Positions 1 through 13,014 of a stretch of 64,000 nucleotides of DNA are shown here, in pieces (the first letter of the stretch is position 1; every line of letters begins with the position of its first letter). The stretch covers positions 4,482,696-4,546,695 of the forward strand of contig OX579638.1 of NCBI GenBank assembly GCA_951230915.1. The letters are read 5' to 3'. Both the position numbers and the translations under genes were made by a program. The notes beneath the pieces were generated by a model, which saw nothing but the letters and a program-made list of their open reading frames with translations, searched no databases and was not told the origin of the DNA. The DNA comes from Antitrichia curtipendula. Its lineage: Eukaryota > Streptophyta > Bryopsida > Hypnales > Leucodontaceae.

Positions 1-986
1 AACAAGAATTATATGCAACATTAAAGTGTTTTAAATATTTATTTAATGGCCTTATTTGTATGTATTATAGTTATCTTATGAATCAAAAATGATAGAAAAA
101 CAATATTAGAAAGCAAACCCCCAATATTTTATTGACCATTGTAACCCTTTAATGTGAGCCATCCTACTATCTATCCTTCTAAAGGTACATTCATACTAAA
201 AGATTATATTTTCTAATTGTAAAAGATTAAATGACTCTCGTTACAATGAAGGATTGCAATTTGAGGAGAGTATAGTGAGGTTATGGTGATCCCTCATCTT
301 AACAAGGATATTTTATTCCCTTGAAAGGTTTAATAATGAAAATTTGTGAATTCCAATTTTAAACGCTTCATTTGATTAATTTTTATTTAATCCCTAAAGG
401 ACGGAACCCATAACAATGTAGTCAAATTTGCGTACGTTGAATAGACACTTGGTCCTTTAGGGATCAATTTGACATAGAAGGTGCATAAATTGAGGTATAC
501 AATAGTGACAAAAATTGCATTCATGCTAAGCTAGATCCAGGACACAAAACATTCTCAATATTTATCAATATTTTACCTCCTACATGCCTGAAAAGCTACA
601 AAATGGTCAAATATTCTACATGTGTAGTGTCATATTTGAGCATGATAAGGTTTTGATGTTAAAATGATATCTTGATGAAGACTTCAAAATTATTGAATCA
701 ACAATCCAATGATCAAATTATAGATTTGATTTTTAGTATATAATTTGTATACTAAGAATCAAATACAATTTTGTCCATTGAGTTCTGTATAAAGCTATTA
801 CCTAGTAAGCATGCTAAGGACTACAAATGCCTACAAAATGACTTTCAAAAACATAATAGAAACAAAAAATCACTTATTCACCCTAAAATTGGATAATTTT
901 TGACTGACTACTTTGGTGATGGGTCCCATACTCCCATCCTTTCAGTGAATTCCGTACATACGGTGAACCTACGATACGTCTACCCA
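1..986. other. AT-rich spacer upstream of the first gene
   Basis: AT-rich DNA with no long open frame and no recognisable coding signal. The only structured item is the short TTAA-flanked element at 391-463. Base composition rises sharply in GC from about 980 onward, where the putative promoter region of the TRS130 gene begins. Confidence 0.6.
391..463. mobile_element. 73-bp TTAA-flanked miniature element
   Basis: Begins TCCCTAAAGG and ends CCTTTAGGGA, an inverted terminal pair. It is flanked by TTAA (387-390) on the left and TCAA (464-467), a one-base change from TTAA, on the right. The ends match the much larger TTAA-flanked elements elsewhere in this window (for example 37205-38173 and 55879-56104). 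It has no coding capacity. Confidence 0.6.
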
Positions 987-1259
987 TTATTCCTGCCACT
1001 GTGAACAGTGTCCATTTTCTGAATCATCAGCTTCAGCTTCATCGCCGAAGACGGACCCGTGTATCGTTGCAGCTGTCCTGCTCACCTCGCTATCATCGCA
1101 GAGCTCTTGCAAGCTATCCCTTGCTTTTCGAACTTTTGGTGCATGTACGTCGACATCGTGTAGGGTATGTAGATTATTGTCGTTTTCAACAGCTGATTTT
1201 TTCCTTTTACGCCACTGAAAATGGTGTCCGAACGGAATGCCCGCGTTCTCCCGGGGCAT
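987..1259 (-). CDS. Possible small divergent gene or exon (90 residues, unrecognised)
   Basis: A 90-residue open frame on the minus strand in a locally GC-rich patch just upstream of TRS130. The product would be hydrophilic, with a basic patch near residues 17-22 (RKRKKS) and an acidic stretch near residues 72-80 (DEAEADDSE). I recognise no domain. It would be transcribed divergently from TRS130, with the telo-box at 1361-1378 between them. It could equally be a chance frame in the GC-rich promoter or 5' UTR region of TRS130, because an overlapping 109-residue frame exists on the other strand. Treat as a candidate only. Confidence 0.25.
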   Translation of the reverse strand: MPRENAGIPFGHHFQWRKRKKSAVENDNNLHTLHDVDVHAPKVRKARDSLQELCDDSEVSRTAATIHGSVFGDEAEADDSENGHCSQWQE

Positions 1260-1360
1260 GTTTATTCGGGAGCGGAAGCTTTCTCAGGGTGATTCGTGTT
1301 TGTGTTCCTCTCTTGCTGTCGAGGTCATAGTTGTGCACGATTGCACCGATCGGATTGACA

Positions 1361-1378
1361 CTAGGGTTTAGGGTTTAG
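1361..1378 (+). promoter_or_regulatory. Telo-box-like motif upstream of TRS130
   Basis: The run CTAGGGTTTAGGGTTTAG is a tandem plant telo-box (AAACCCTAA on the other strand). Such boxes are known near transcription starts of many plant housekeeping genes. Here it lies about 450 bp upstream of the TRS130 start codon. That it acts as a regulator of this gene is inference. Confidence 0.5.
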
Positions 1379-1826
1379 AGACTGGAGTGAAGAAGCTAGG
1401 GTCACAGGGGCCTAGGGTTCTTTATTTTTATAGTTCTGCGAGTTGCAAGGTCAATGTAGGAAGACACTGTGATCCATTTCTCACTGTCACTGTTTGTGTT
1501 TTTGTATCAGACATTAATTCCGGCGTTGAGAAGGACAATTGATCAAGAACTCTTACTCTAAGTTGTGCTGATTCTCCAATTTGCATCAGCTCGGTGACAT
1601 TGTTGTTACTATTCAAGTATCTGAGAGGTTTTATTGAACAGGATATCGTGCTTGGTTTGTAGCACGTGGTGGATGGTGAATCGTGACGAAGCGGTGGAAA
1701 TGAAATTCTGACTCTAGTTAGAATCTGGAGCTTGAGTGATACCGGGAATGATGTGGAGTCGATCGCGAACGGGTCACGAGGGGAACAGTTTGAGAGAAGA
1801 AGAGGTGGATTGGTGAATCGACTGTA

Positions 1827-4800
1827 ATGGCGACTCCTCCTCTGCCTCATCATCCTCCATTTGGCAAGAATTCCGCGGCGCGGCTAATAGTCGCTAGTAT
1901 GTGCCTCTTACCTTTAATTTTGATTAAAAGCAAGTTTTCGCTAGTGTTCTATAACTTAGGTTTAATGTCACTTTCCTAATTATCTGCGGTTGTTTTGGTA
2001 AGGTATCGACAGTGTCTTGTTGATTGAACAAACAATGTCCTCGTGGAAAAGTTCTTAAACTCAATAGCTCCTGCGATGCCACCGGGTTTAATAAAGTATT
2101 CCTCATAATTTGATCGCCTAAGCCTTCATCCTCGACTGAGTATTGGTCCTAGAATTTCCTGCCTCAAGGTTGTGGGCAATGATGATTGAGAATCAATCTA
2201 TTGAAGTGTAAACTTGTCTCTGCACGCTGTCCCGGTTTAGTTTTTTCTCCTGGATGATCAGGCTTTTAACCGTCTTCAGTAATTGAGTCATTATGGAGGA
2301 CAGGAACTCGGTAACGACGTGTTAAAACTTTGACTTTTGGCCTGAATGCCGGTCTAGTGTAGGGATTCATCAACTACTCTAAATCTTTCTACCTAGATCA
2401 GCACAAGCACGTTATCTTAATCTTCCGGTTGACTTGGGTAGTTTAAAAATATTTCATTGTCATTATTCGATGAATCCAAATGAGCCTGTAGATGACGTGT
2501 GACTGCATTGAGAGGCTCAAGTTGCAATCTTGACAAGCGACAGTATTTCTTTTCTATCAGTATTTAGTTAATTTACGTCTTCAATTATTTTAAACATTTT
2601 CACCAGCTGTGATACCAGTTTGGTAGTAAGGAAGCCTATGATTTTTCAGGCTGATCTGGTTTGGGGATCGATTGATGTCTAAAAGAGTGAGTGGTCTTTC
2701 TGTGTGCAGTCGAGGATGTGAATGACTTGTGGGAGACTGTCAGAGGAAATCTTGAGGCTCGTGTGCCGTTCAAGAAGGCAAGCTTGAACAATAAAGCTCG
2801 GAACCTTGTGTTGGTCGACAGATTACACGTGGAATTTGTCCAAACCACCGACGCTCGCCTGCGTAGGGGTTTGCCTGGGGAGCAGTCATCTTTGCCTTTC
2901 GGATTTCAGAGACCCTACGCTTGGGTCATCTTAGTCACATGTGATGTGAGCCTCCTTTTCTTCATGCATTTCCGAAGATGTGACTGAAGAAATGCGCCTT
3001 CGTGCTGTCCATTTAGAACTGTGGAGTGATGAGCTGTAGAGTTTGTCGATTTCTTTATATGGACTTGTTGGGGAAAAAATTAACGCCCCTCTTTCTGCAG
3101 GACCTTGATGAATACAAAAACTTGTTAAAGCCGCGCCTGAAGACCATTGTGCAAGCTGAGGATCATGAGTGGTTCATTGTGTATGTTTCCAAAGCGACGG
3201 CTGATAACGCCGTCAAGCTTAGCAAGAGAGTGTACGGCAGGATCGAAGGTGACTTTAGCTCCAAGAAGAGGGAGAGGTATTTAAGGACCAACCTTCTGAA
3301 TTAGAAGTTTGTTACTGCGACTCTTTGCTCCCAAGTTCAGTGCTTTAGTTATGAACAATTCCTCTCACAGTCATTTAACTTGTATCATAGTCACTTGTTA
3401 TAGTTCTTCGTTATCATTAATCCTCAGTCGCGTGTTCTGCATTCTTGCGGATCAGATGTTGCAAGGTTGACCTACATGGGGCCGATACATCTGTATGGGA
3501 GGAGATCGAGCTGAAGATTGTAGAGTGTATCCGCCACACACTGGACCGCCGGGTACAGTACTATGAGGAGGAGGTCCGCAAGCTGAATGAAAACAGATAT
3601 ATGCCTGCTTGGAATTTTTGCAATTTTTTCACAGTTAAGGTGAGAAACACTTATAGGACATTTTCATGTGGCTGTCACTGTTTCTCTTGATTATTGCGAG
3701 TGCATCACACTATATCGTTAACTCTCTGCTTTGTTCTTGCAAGAATACCAGCTTTTCGTTTCTGCTTGACTTTTAAGATTGCTACATCAGTAGCTACAGA
3801 TGCGGATGTTGAATCGACTCATCATGGCAATCTGTGTCTGAACCTGATAATATTTTTGATCCTGCAATTAAGAGTCATCGTTTGTCTTTGTGGATTTATT
3901 ATCTGCAGGAAAGCTTGGCCTTCATGTTTGAGATGGCAAATTTGCGAGAAGATGCTCTTCGTGAGTATGATGAATTAGAGCAAATTTACTCAGAGAGTGG
4001 TAAGACTTGGATAATGAATGTTTGATAATTTGTCGTATATCCCTCCTGCATTGTAAATGAATTGTCTATAACTGATGCTCTTCCCTCGTGTTCTTTGTTC
4101 TGTACTTTATATCATACCGTAATATCGATATCTGCCCTCCTGGGTTCATCATCAATTTAATTATTTGCTTTGTATTCTTTAGTCATTGCATTTCATTTTT
4201 TTCTTGCTCATTGCTGCGAAATTGTTGTGCAATTATTTTCTTTCTACTAGAAATCTTCTTTGACTCGGACAGCCACGTGAAGCTACTTTCAAATGAAGCT
4301 GTGCTCTACTTTGGTCTTTATGCTTTTGATTTTCTGAAATTTTGGAAGCTTTTGCTCCAGTGAATGCACCACATTCGAATACATCAGCATTTGGAGGATT
4401 AGATCCTGGTGATGACTGCGCAGCTCTCCTAGATGTGACTCGCAAACCAGTTAATCAATTTGCAGCGGATGGTACAGTTCGAGAGTTTGACTTTCGACAG
4501 TATCTCTTCTCCCGTCAAGCATCGGTACCACTTATTCAGTCAATTTTATTTTTCAGAAGTCGCTGTAGCGGTTCATTTCTTAATCATAGAAAAACTCTCT
4601 TAAGTATTTTCATGTAGTGCATTAACATTCAAGTGGTACCCATTTTCTAATGGATGTATCTGTTTCACTAACTTCAACTGTTGAAATTTTCTGAACATTT
4701 TTCTGAAACTTTTTCATGCTAGGGCTGGCATTATTGACAAAAGTATGTTCTCAGGCATGAAACCAGTGTGATTTTTGACTTACAGTTAATGATTATAACC

Positions 4801-7800
4801 CGGATCTCAATTTACAAACTAACTGACGGTGACTTACCGTCGGTTTACGCTTTGTCCTTATCAGCTATGCATTCGCTATTGAAAGACGTCTATTAATTAT
4901 TTTTTACATAACTCAAAATATCAAAACTCTTACATCTAGCCATTACAAGGATGTCTTGCACCTGATTTCTACATCGTGGTGCATTGGATCTGCAGCTGCT
5001 CTTCAATCTCCAACGCCCAGCGGAGGTCTCTGGCCGAGGGCACTCCTTTATCATCATCTTTGCCAAGATCCTTACACAACATGAGGTGATTACTTAAGAG
5101 CCTCTCAAAGCATTTTCCAGCTGCTTCTATGCCGAGCTGTCTGCTGCTTTCATGTCGACTTAGATGGACTCTAGCTTTCAGTGTTAAAAACTTCTTGTTA
5201 CTTTTTCTCTCATAATTACAGCTGGCACTGAAGGTAAGCGTTCCGTGTGGATTTGAGATAGGATATAAACGATTATCATCTGGATGCGTTTTGATATTTG
5301 AACCTGCGCTTAATTACCAGTTTCGAAACATTCATATTTTGTTATAGGAGCGTGTCTGTTATACTATGAATGTTTAGAAGCTTCGTCTAGCTGTCAAATT
5401 TGATAGTTTAGATTTCATTTCTGGAACCATTCTCTTAGTATTTATGTTAGTTGTTATTAGCACTTGTTGTGTAATAAGGATTTCGCTCATTTGGTACCGG
5501 TCATTTGTTTCTACAGAAGGATTTGCCATTCTGTATGCGGGAAGTCTGGGTAATTACTGCTTGTCTCGCGCTCGTGAAAGCGGCTAGCCGACGCTTTTCT
5601 GCTGCGATAGTATCGCAAGATACTGTGAAGGATTTTTATCGACTTCAGGGTGATTTATATTCATATGCAAGAACAAAGGTGACCTCATCACTTTTTGTTT
5701 TGTCCAGATTTTAATTTTCTCTTTTGTACAGGAACTGTCAAAAAATATTTTGTGACCCGAGTAACTTTCTAAATAGATAAGACTATATGTAGAGCCTACT
5801 CACACAAAAAATTTTAATTCTTGCTGCAGCTTATGCGTCTGGCAGACTTGATTGGATATGGCCACAACATTGAGACAAGTCCTTGCAATAGGTACTCAGT
5901 TCATTTACTTGGGACTATGTCCCGCTGGACTCTTCATTTGGGACATTTGTTCAGTTTAAGTTGTGCATAATTGGCTCTCTTTTTCGCTCTAGTGCATCCT
6001 TTTACGCGAATGTAGTATCTGATTGTCCAATAAGCAACACTGAACCTTTCGAACTTTTATCAGTCTCTCCATATTGTCAACACAATATGCAGAGCAGGTT
6101 TTGATGTAAATAAATTGAGTGCAATTTGACTCCCTGTTAATGAATTTCTATTTTTACCGTGTCGTTTACACTTGGAGTATGGTCATCTGAGCAGTGCAGC
6201 GTTGAGCATGTTGCCATGGCCGAGACCTGCTGTTTGGCCTGCTGTTCCTCCTGATATTTCTCGCGTGCAAGCTAAAGAACAGGTAACTACTGTTTTCTGA
6301 TCACAGTCCTGAGAGGATTAATTTCTAAGTGTAGTTTTTTTCTTTCAGTGTTCGTACACAAATGAAAACGCTCATAGACTTCACCTACTCACGTTGCAGA
6401 ATGTGAAAACATGTAGATATCACCACCAAAATTGTCAGAAGGTTTTGGAAGGCTCAGAAAGCAACTCTCTCTCTCACCAACTGTTCTTCTCCGTGAAGCC
6501 AACCGTCGGAGAGCATCTCTTTCAGTTGGTAGTCTGGCTGAGATGCTTGATTTGGGCCGACTTTCTCTGAAGGAAAGGTGAGAAGGATGTTGGTACTTCT
6601 CCCAACTGAATTTTTGTATAGTCTCTTCCTTCTGTCTGGTATTGGTTATTGTTTTCTGTTGAATTTAATTTTGTTCCCTCAAAGTCCAATTCTATGATTC
6701 CTTTTTTCCTGCATTGTAAGATCTGCAATCTTTTCCATGAGATGATGTTTTTTTTTAATACATGTTGACTGAATATCTGAGTTGTCCTCTTTGTTATGAC
6801 CCAAGGATATGTTTCAGTATCCTGACTCTTGTGTCTAATATGTAAAACAACGGCAGCCCAGCTGCAGATGCTGCTGATGCTGCTGTTGCTGCAGTTACTG
6901 CTGCTCCATTACCCCCTTCAGCACTTCCTCAGGAGTCTATCTCTGGAGCAGATTCTTCAAGCCACCAAACCCTGCAGAAACACAATAGTATTGAACCCCC
7001 AATGAAGCTGCCTGAAGTTCAAGCAGCGGCAGAGCATGCATTGTTGACCAGCATTAGTGATGAAACCCTACGCACGGCTTTATCATCCGTTGAGGGGTTT
7101 GAGGTACGTGTTTGTATCTTTCATTGACCTGAGTCATAACGGTCTCTTTTTGACTTTGATGTCGAATTATTCATCTCGTCTTATTTATCATTTTGCGAAA
7201 TAAGTCAGGTGCATCTGATTTTGTTGCTTTCTGCTCCTGTCTCGCACTTGGGAGAGGAGTTCTTCATAGTTCTGAGATCTTACAGTCCAAGTCCCGTTGT
7301 ATGAAGCATCTGTTTTTGTTGACCGTGTTTTGATATTCTCCCTGTTCATGGTGGTTTGGCCATTTTGCTATTGAACTTTGTGATAGGAATTGTTTTTGAA
7401 CCTGACGCGAGCTGCTGCTGACAATTTCCATCGATCTTGGCGTAAGAGACATGGCGTGGTCTTGGATGGTGAAGTTGCAGCTGTACATTATCGACGTGGA
7501 GCACTGGATGCTGCTGCTAAACTCTATGAGAAGGTACAGTTGAACTTCATCAAGATAACATCTAAGGGGCAATCGAAAATGTTCATAGCGTTTTCTGAAG
7601 TGTATCGTCATGGTTTCTGATCTTTGGGCTCGTTCCAGGTCCCTGCTATTTTTAACTGATGGCTACGATTTTGGTTTACAGCATCGATATTTCATGTTGC
7701 TGGGGCCTAATGAGACCTTTCTCTCCTGTGAAGACATTTTTATTAGATATTGTATATTTTTACCTGTTGAATTGATCGAGGATGTAATGTGTGTTACTCT

Positions 7801-10800
7801 CATAAACAGGTCTGTGCTCTTTATGGGAGTGAAGGGTGGCATGCTTTACTAGTGCAAGTTCTTCCACGACTATCTGAATGTCAAAAGAAACTATCAGATT
7901 GGGCTGGCTACCTCTCCTCCTGCATCAAGCTTTTGTCCTTAGATCCTGGGCCTATATCTAGTGAGGATCGAATCTCTATTCAAGCGGAAATTGTGAAATT
8001 AGCCCATGGTGGTTTGCCTGTACCGGTATCGTTGGACGTGTCTACACTTATCACATTTGCTGCAAGGGGGGGTCCACCACTTGAACTGTGCGAGGGTGAT
8101 CCTGGCACTTTGATGGTAACTGTGTGGAGCGGGTTTCCGGATGACATTACTTTGGATTCGTTGAGCTTGACACTGGTTACCACCTTTACTGCTGACGAGG
8201 GAACGAAGGTAATAAGTCTCGTATCCAGGCTGAAATCGCTAAAATATTTGACGTTTCATGTTACATCAAATGACTTGAGTTTCGTGATTATGATTTGGCT
8301 TCTGAGGATGGTGCTCCGTACCTGCACAATTCCCATGTATTTCTCAACTAGCCTAACAATATTTCTCTGCAGTTTGTGAAGAGTGTGGATGCTCCAGTAC
8401 TCAAGCCTGGAAAGAATCGCGTCTTAATGACGTTGCCACCACAAAAACCCGGGTCCTATGTACTGGGAGTACTAACCGGCCATATTGGGCAAATTAAGCT
8501 GCGTTCACATACATACTGTACTACGAGTGCCGCAAGTTCAAAGGGTGGGCCTCCAGATAGCGATGATTACTTAAGCAACGAGAAGCCTCTTCGGACAGTA
8601 CTGGAGGTTATTATTGCTTTCTCTCAACCTTCCTGGACTGTAGTTGGTATTTTATTGTCACATTATATGTGTATGTTTCGTCAGGGATTAATGATCTGCT
8701 TTGGACTTGGCTTGATTCCTCACAGGTCCTAATGGCCCTTTCTGGCCCCGTATTTTTGTTTGTATATATCTATTCTGTATTTTGATACTATCGTGTCTGA
8801 CTACGTTATCTTGTTTAAGTACACCTTCATACCATCGGATGCAGTGTTCATGAATATAGAGTCGTGACGCCTTTTTTATAGGACTTTTACGGAATATACA
8901 AATGCAGTACTGGTTTTTTATGGAACTTGATACACATACAGTACTGGAGACTTTTAAGGGTTAACTTGAGATCTTTGCTAAAGTTTGCGATCTGATCCTT
9001 CGTCATGGTATGTGTTCTCTTGAGAAAGTGTGAGCAGATTCTGGCATTCTTGGTCATTCATTTTGAGTTCTGAATTTTGGATGCTGATCATGGAATGCGG
9101 CGTATACAGGTTGCTAAACCTCGAGCATTGGTAGAAATAAAGCCAGCAATCACAAAGGGACTTCTGTTTGGTGAGGCACAGTGGGTAGGTTTGATTATCA
9201 GGCCTCTCAATTACTCTCTTGAAGGTGCTCGTGTTCGCATTTCAACTGGACCAAATTTACAGTTCTTGAGCGATCAAACTGCTCTGCTGGAGGTTAGCAA
9301 AATTCCCCAAGCTGAAGCAAATGCACAATTTGTCACTGAATTGGATGCTGTGAAACCCGATGTTCAATCTTCTCACGACATTCTCGAAGACGGCGATTCT
9401 CTCAGCAAGGACGATCATGTAAATGCCGAAATTGGTTTTGATGCGGATATGCCTCAGCATTTACAATTGAAGGATGGTTGCGTTGAGCTTCCTGATTGGT
9501 CTAGCATGGTGGCTTCTGTTCTGTGGGTTCAAGTGAAGGCAGATTCAGATGGTAATATGTGCTCACACTTCACTGGAGACCCACATCTGTTTTCTCCTCC
9601 TTCCCCAAAGAAAGTGCCCTTAGTGGCTCCTGATTTACAAATGCAAGACACAACTACAACCTCAGTTGCAAACGGAACTCCTGCAGCTTCAGATCTTGTT
9701 TCTGAAAGTCCGAAAATCAGCAATATTGGACAAGGACATGTGCTCTCAAATGGGAGTCTGGTTTCTAGATTTGGCATGAAGACTTTGAAAGTGAAGATGG
9801 AGTTTGGAGTGTCTCGAAGCCGCTTGTATGAAAGGTAGGGTCTACTTAGAGCAAGAATAGAGTTCAAGACCTATGTATGTGGTTCAGAACATCATGTAAA
9901 TGCACAATTTGCTGTTTGAACCCCTGTAAAACTTTATAACTATGCGTTGACTATTGACAACGGTAACACTTATTCTCTATGTTCCGCAGAACCATCGCAT
10001 TGCAGTTCACCCATCCATTTCGCATTTCTACTCGCATAGTCAGCAGGGGAAACGATGGGAGATTCCTCTTGCAGGTAATTTTCCACTCACAGAACTTCTT
10101 GTGTGTTATGCGGGATGCTGGATGTATAGTGAAGCTCATGAATTCGGGCACCTGCTTCTTGATCATTTATAGCGATATTACTCCGTGGCGGCAGTACTCT
10201 ATATCTTTGATCGTTATATTTGTTAATGAATTTCCGGTAAGCATGTGTCTCTTGATCTCCTGAGGTTATCGTTTGTGGTCTTGCAGAACACTCGTTCAGA
10301 GTACTAACTGGGTTGTCTATTCTGCAGATCACGTTGACCTCACAATTAGCAGCGGCTGTGACGATTAAGAGTGCAAGCTTGGTACTACAACCAGGTTTTG
10401 CTCATGTCAACAACAACGAGGGGCAGCCCACTCCTGCATGGCTTCTGCCTCTATCGGTCTCAGCCTTGGCCGAGTGTGCCCTTCTCTTTGCAATTCGTTC
10501 AGAGCCAGTCACTGCAAAGGACGGTGAGTACGAATTAGCTTATCATATTGTTTCAGGAAGTCACAAAAGCAGGAGCAGGTTCTTTACTTAACATTTCATA
10601 AACGTTTAAAGACATCTTCATGTACATCTTCATGTCGCCAATCCTTGATGCTGCCGTTTAACTTCATCACTCTCATCTAATTGGCAGGCGATAGCAACTC
10701 TAGGAGCGGATCTGGTTCAGGGCTTCTAAAACAAGTAAGTTGTCTAAATATTCAATATAAGGTTTCAGGACATCATGAAGCTGGACTGGAAGCCCCTGTG

Positions 10801-11691
10801 ACAGCTGGTGTCGCAAATAGTGAGAGCTACTTAAAGTTTTCAAGCAGTTTCCACCTTAAAATGCCAGTCCTCGAGCAACTGGTCGCGGTCGGTATGCTCC
10901 CTGTACCTTCACAATGTCCCCGTGTTGGACAGCAAGTTGTGTTCCAGTGGCGAGTTGAGAGGCTCAAGGAGGGTTGGGCTGCATCTCAACAACAGGATTC
11001 CAAAGGAAAATTGTTCTTGCCCAGAGCACACAATGATCAGGTATGTGTGCAATCATCCTAGTTCTGGTCCTTCGTGCATGCAGCAAGAGAAGTATTGTGG
11101 TTTTCCAGCAAAGACATGACTGCTTACGTAGAAGAACGCATGGATGTAATAGCATTAGTCATGTTTAGATTATCCGAAATGTGGTGCTTTGTACATAGTA
11201 GTGCTCTCTATTTGTCTTTAGTACATAGAACATGCATTTCGGCTGCTTTTAGTCTTGAGTTTGATAATTGTTTCAACGGGTTGCTAATTTTCGTTCGTAT
11301 AGTAGCCAACATATTAGCCGAGGCTCACTTGGTATGTCTTGTTCTGAAATTGCATTTCACACCCGTCATTAATGGATCCTTAAGCTCCATAGCACGTGGT
11401 ATAAATGTGCAGGAATCAGAAGACTTGTATTATGAGCTCAAAGCAAACGAAGAATATTGGATGATTGCAGGAAGACGAAAGGGTTTTATTTCTCTTCCTC
11501 CAAGTGTAGGCTCCCGCATTGTCCTTTCCATGGCTTGTGTGCCTTTGGTAGCGGGTCATGTTCATCCGCCTGCCTTGCGATTGGCGAACATAGGTCGTGC
11601 CCATGTCAGCCGGAGTCCTGCTGGTCCTCATTTGGTTTGTATTTTACCCCCTGCACCTTGTACTGCACTGTGTATCAGAAAAGGCATATGA
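1827..11691 (+). CDS. TRS130: TRS130/TRAPPC10, TRAPP II complex subunit (20 exons, 1386 aa)
   Basis: Specific subunit of TRAPP II, the tether and Rab GTPase exchange factor at the trans-Golgi/early endosome, needed in plants for cell-plate assembly. Exons read by eye: 1827-1896, 2710-2945, 3101-3276, 3456-3639, 3909-3999, 4349-4524, 4996-5085, 5517-5678, 5830-5891, 6195-6282, 6417-6577, 6857-7103, 7387-7533, 7810-8208, 8373-8606, 9110-9834, 9990-10074, 10328-10523, 10688-11040, 11413-11691. All introns are GT-AG and all phases join. The protein follows plant TRS130 throughout: VEDVNDLW near residue 25, KPRLKTIVQ near 110, LDRRVQYYEEE near 190, LPFCMREVWVITACLAL near 345, HRSWRKRHGVVLDGE near 595, SGFPDDITLDSLSLTL near 740, PPQKPGSYVLGV near 790, GPHLVCILPP near the C-terminus. 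Exon 1 (23 aa) is short and the least certain; its ATG is chosen because its donor joins in phase to LIVA-I-EDVNDLW. Exon 12 encodes an Ala-rich tract. Confidence 0.95.
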
Positions 11692-12640
11692 TTTTCGTGT
11701 TCATGCTTCTGCTGTGAAGCTTATTTCTCTCGTTTTCCTTGAATTGTCCGCATAATTAAGCTACCCGTCAAATTACAACAACCAGATTTTTAAACAAGTG
11801 TATCGGCTATTCTAGATTCCTATCCTCGTAAACTGCTACATGTTTTTGCTCATCAGTGAAGTTCACCATTTCCATCTCCATGGTCTGAAATCCTTGTTTG
11901 CTTTGAACCTGGAGTCGACCTGTGTGGTTTCGATCTCCTGAACTGATTTTGCAGAGTTTCTTCTTATGTTTGATTTCTCCTAAGCATATTTCCCTGGATT
12001 GCCGAAGGTGGAATCAAGTAATGCATTCTGTTTGGACCGTATCCGTGATGCCTCTCCTGATTCGGTTACCTTCAACATGTCCTTATCACATGTCAAGTTG
12101 CTAGGGCTCTGATTCTAATCGGGACATAAGCTCACTCTACCAGTGCAGGAGATATCTTGAAATAAATTGTCAATATTTCGACATGTGCATAGTTTCAATT
12201 TTCTTACTGTGTGCCGAGTGGCGGATGCATGAGCGGATGATAAACCAAGTTGGGAGGAGCCTCCATGATATATTTCAATTCTCATCTCTTTGGTCGACAT
12301 GCTTCACTTAATCCTTGACTTATGAACGCTTACAAAATGTTGTGAGGATATATTTTCTAAGTAGATACCATAATGGCCTGGGTCGTCGCCAGAACTGCTT
12401 GCAGCGGCTGCTCTGTAGTTCAAGTCATGCTCAAATTTTATTTTGTCTTGATTTTTCATTGTTCATGATTTGAATAATTAAGTTTGCCACATATCCCTTT
12501 TGTGGTTAACTTTTCTATCTTCTGTAATGTTGATGTTGTGATAACACTTCAAAACTTCTAACCGTGCAGGCCCAAATCTTGGGGAAATTTTAAAATGTAC
12601 ACATTCTTTTTTATATCTTTCAGAAAAACACCTTAGTTTG
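11692..12640. other. 3' flank of TRS130 (UTR and spacer)
   Basis: No coding signal. About 11690-12420 is conserved in the inverted copy (about 48880-49690), including the stretch CATTTCCATCTCCATGG near 11866. Open frames that appear on either strand here are not conserved between the two copies, so I treat the region as UTR and spacer. Confidence 0.6.
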
Positions 12641-12644
12641 ATAG

Positions 12645-13010
12645 TTGAGGGAGGTCCATAAATTGACCGGGCTCTAAAAGCATCCTCTAATTCTATACCA
12701 TCTTTGAACCAAGCCTTTGGTCATTTATCCCAATAAAAAAAGGTCCACCCTAGAATGGGTTTCTTCCCTCTATAGAGATTTATTTTCTTTCTTCAATGTA
12801 CCAATTGCACTTGTCAATGTACCAACAATGAACATATTATGGGTGGATGCTTTTAGAACCATTTTGTGATTCTAGCTTCAAAATTCATAAGTAATATTAA
12901 GAAGGTTTTAAAAAAAATTAAAAATGACTTGGATTAGATGCCAATTCCATTTATCTTTCAAGGAAAATCTATTTCAAGAAGTCACCCCTTTCCAAATTGT
13001 GAAACAATTC
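12645..13010 (-). repeat. Dispersed repeat R2, copy in block A
   Basis: Contains a stretch also found, with divergence, at 21900-22165, 30680-30919 and 48640-48900. The shared core reads (on the strand of the other copies) roughly AATTGGCATCTAA, then TTTCATATTTT, then ATGTACA...GGTACATTG, with an inner inverted pair around GCTCTAAAA/TTTTAGAGC. The copies at 12645 and 48640 are paralogous through the segmental duplication; the other two are independent insertions. No coding potential. Confidence 0.55.
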
Positions 13011-13014
13011 TTAA

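Noticed and set aside
6400..6416. Alternative acceptor for TRS130 exon 11 at CAG 6397-6399
   Set aside because: It would put the following codons out of frame with the conserved SPTVLLREANRRRASLS region; the TAG acceptor before 6417 keeps phase.
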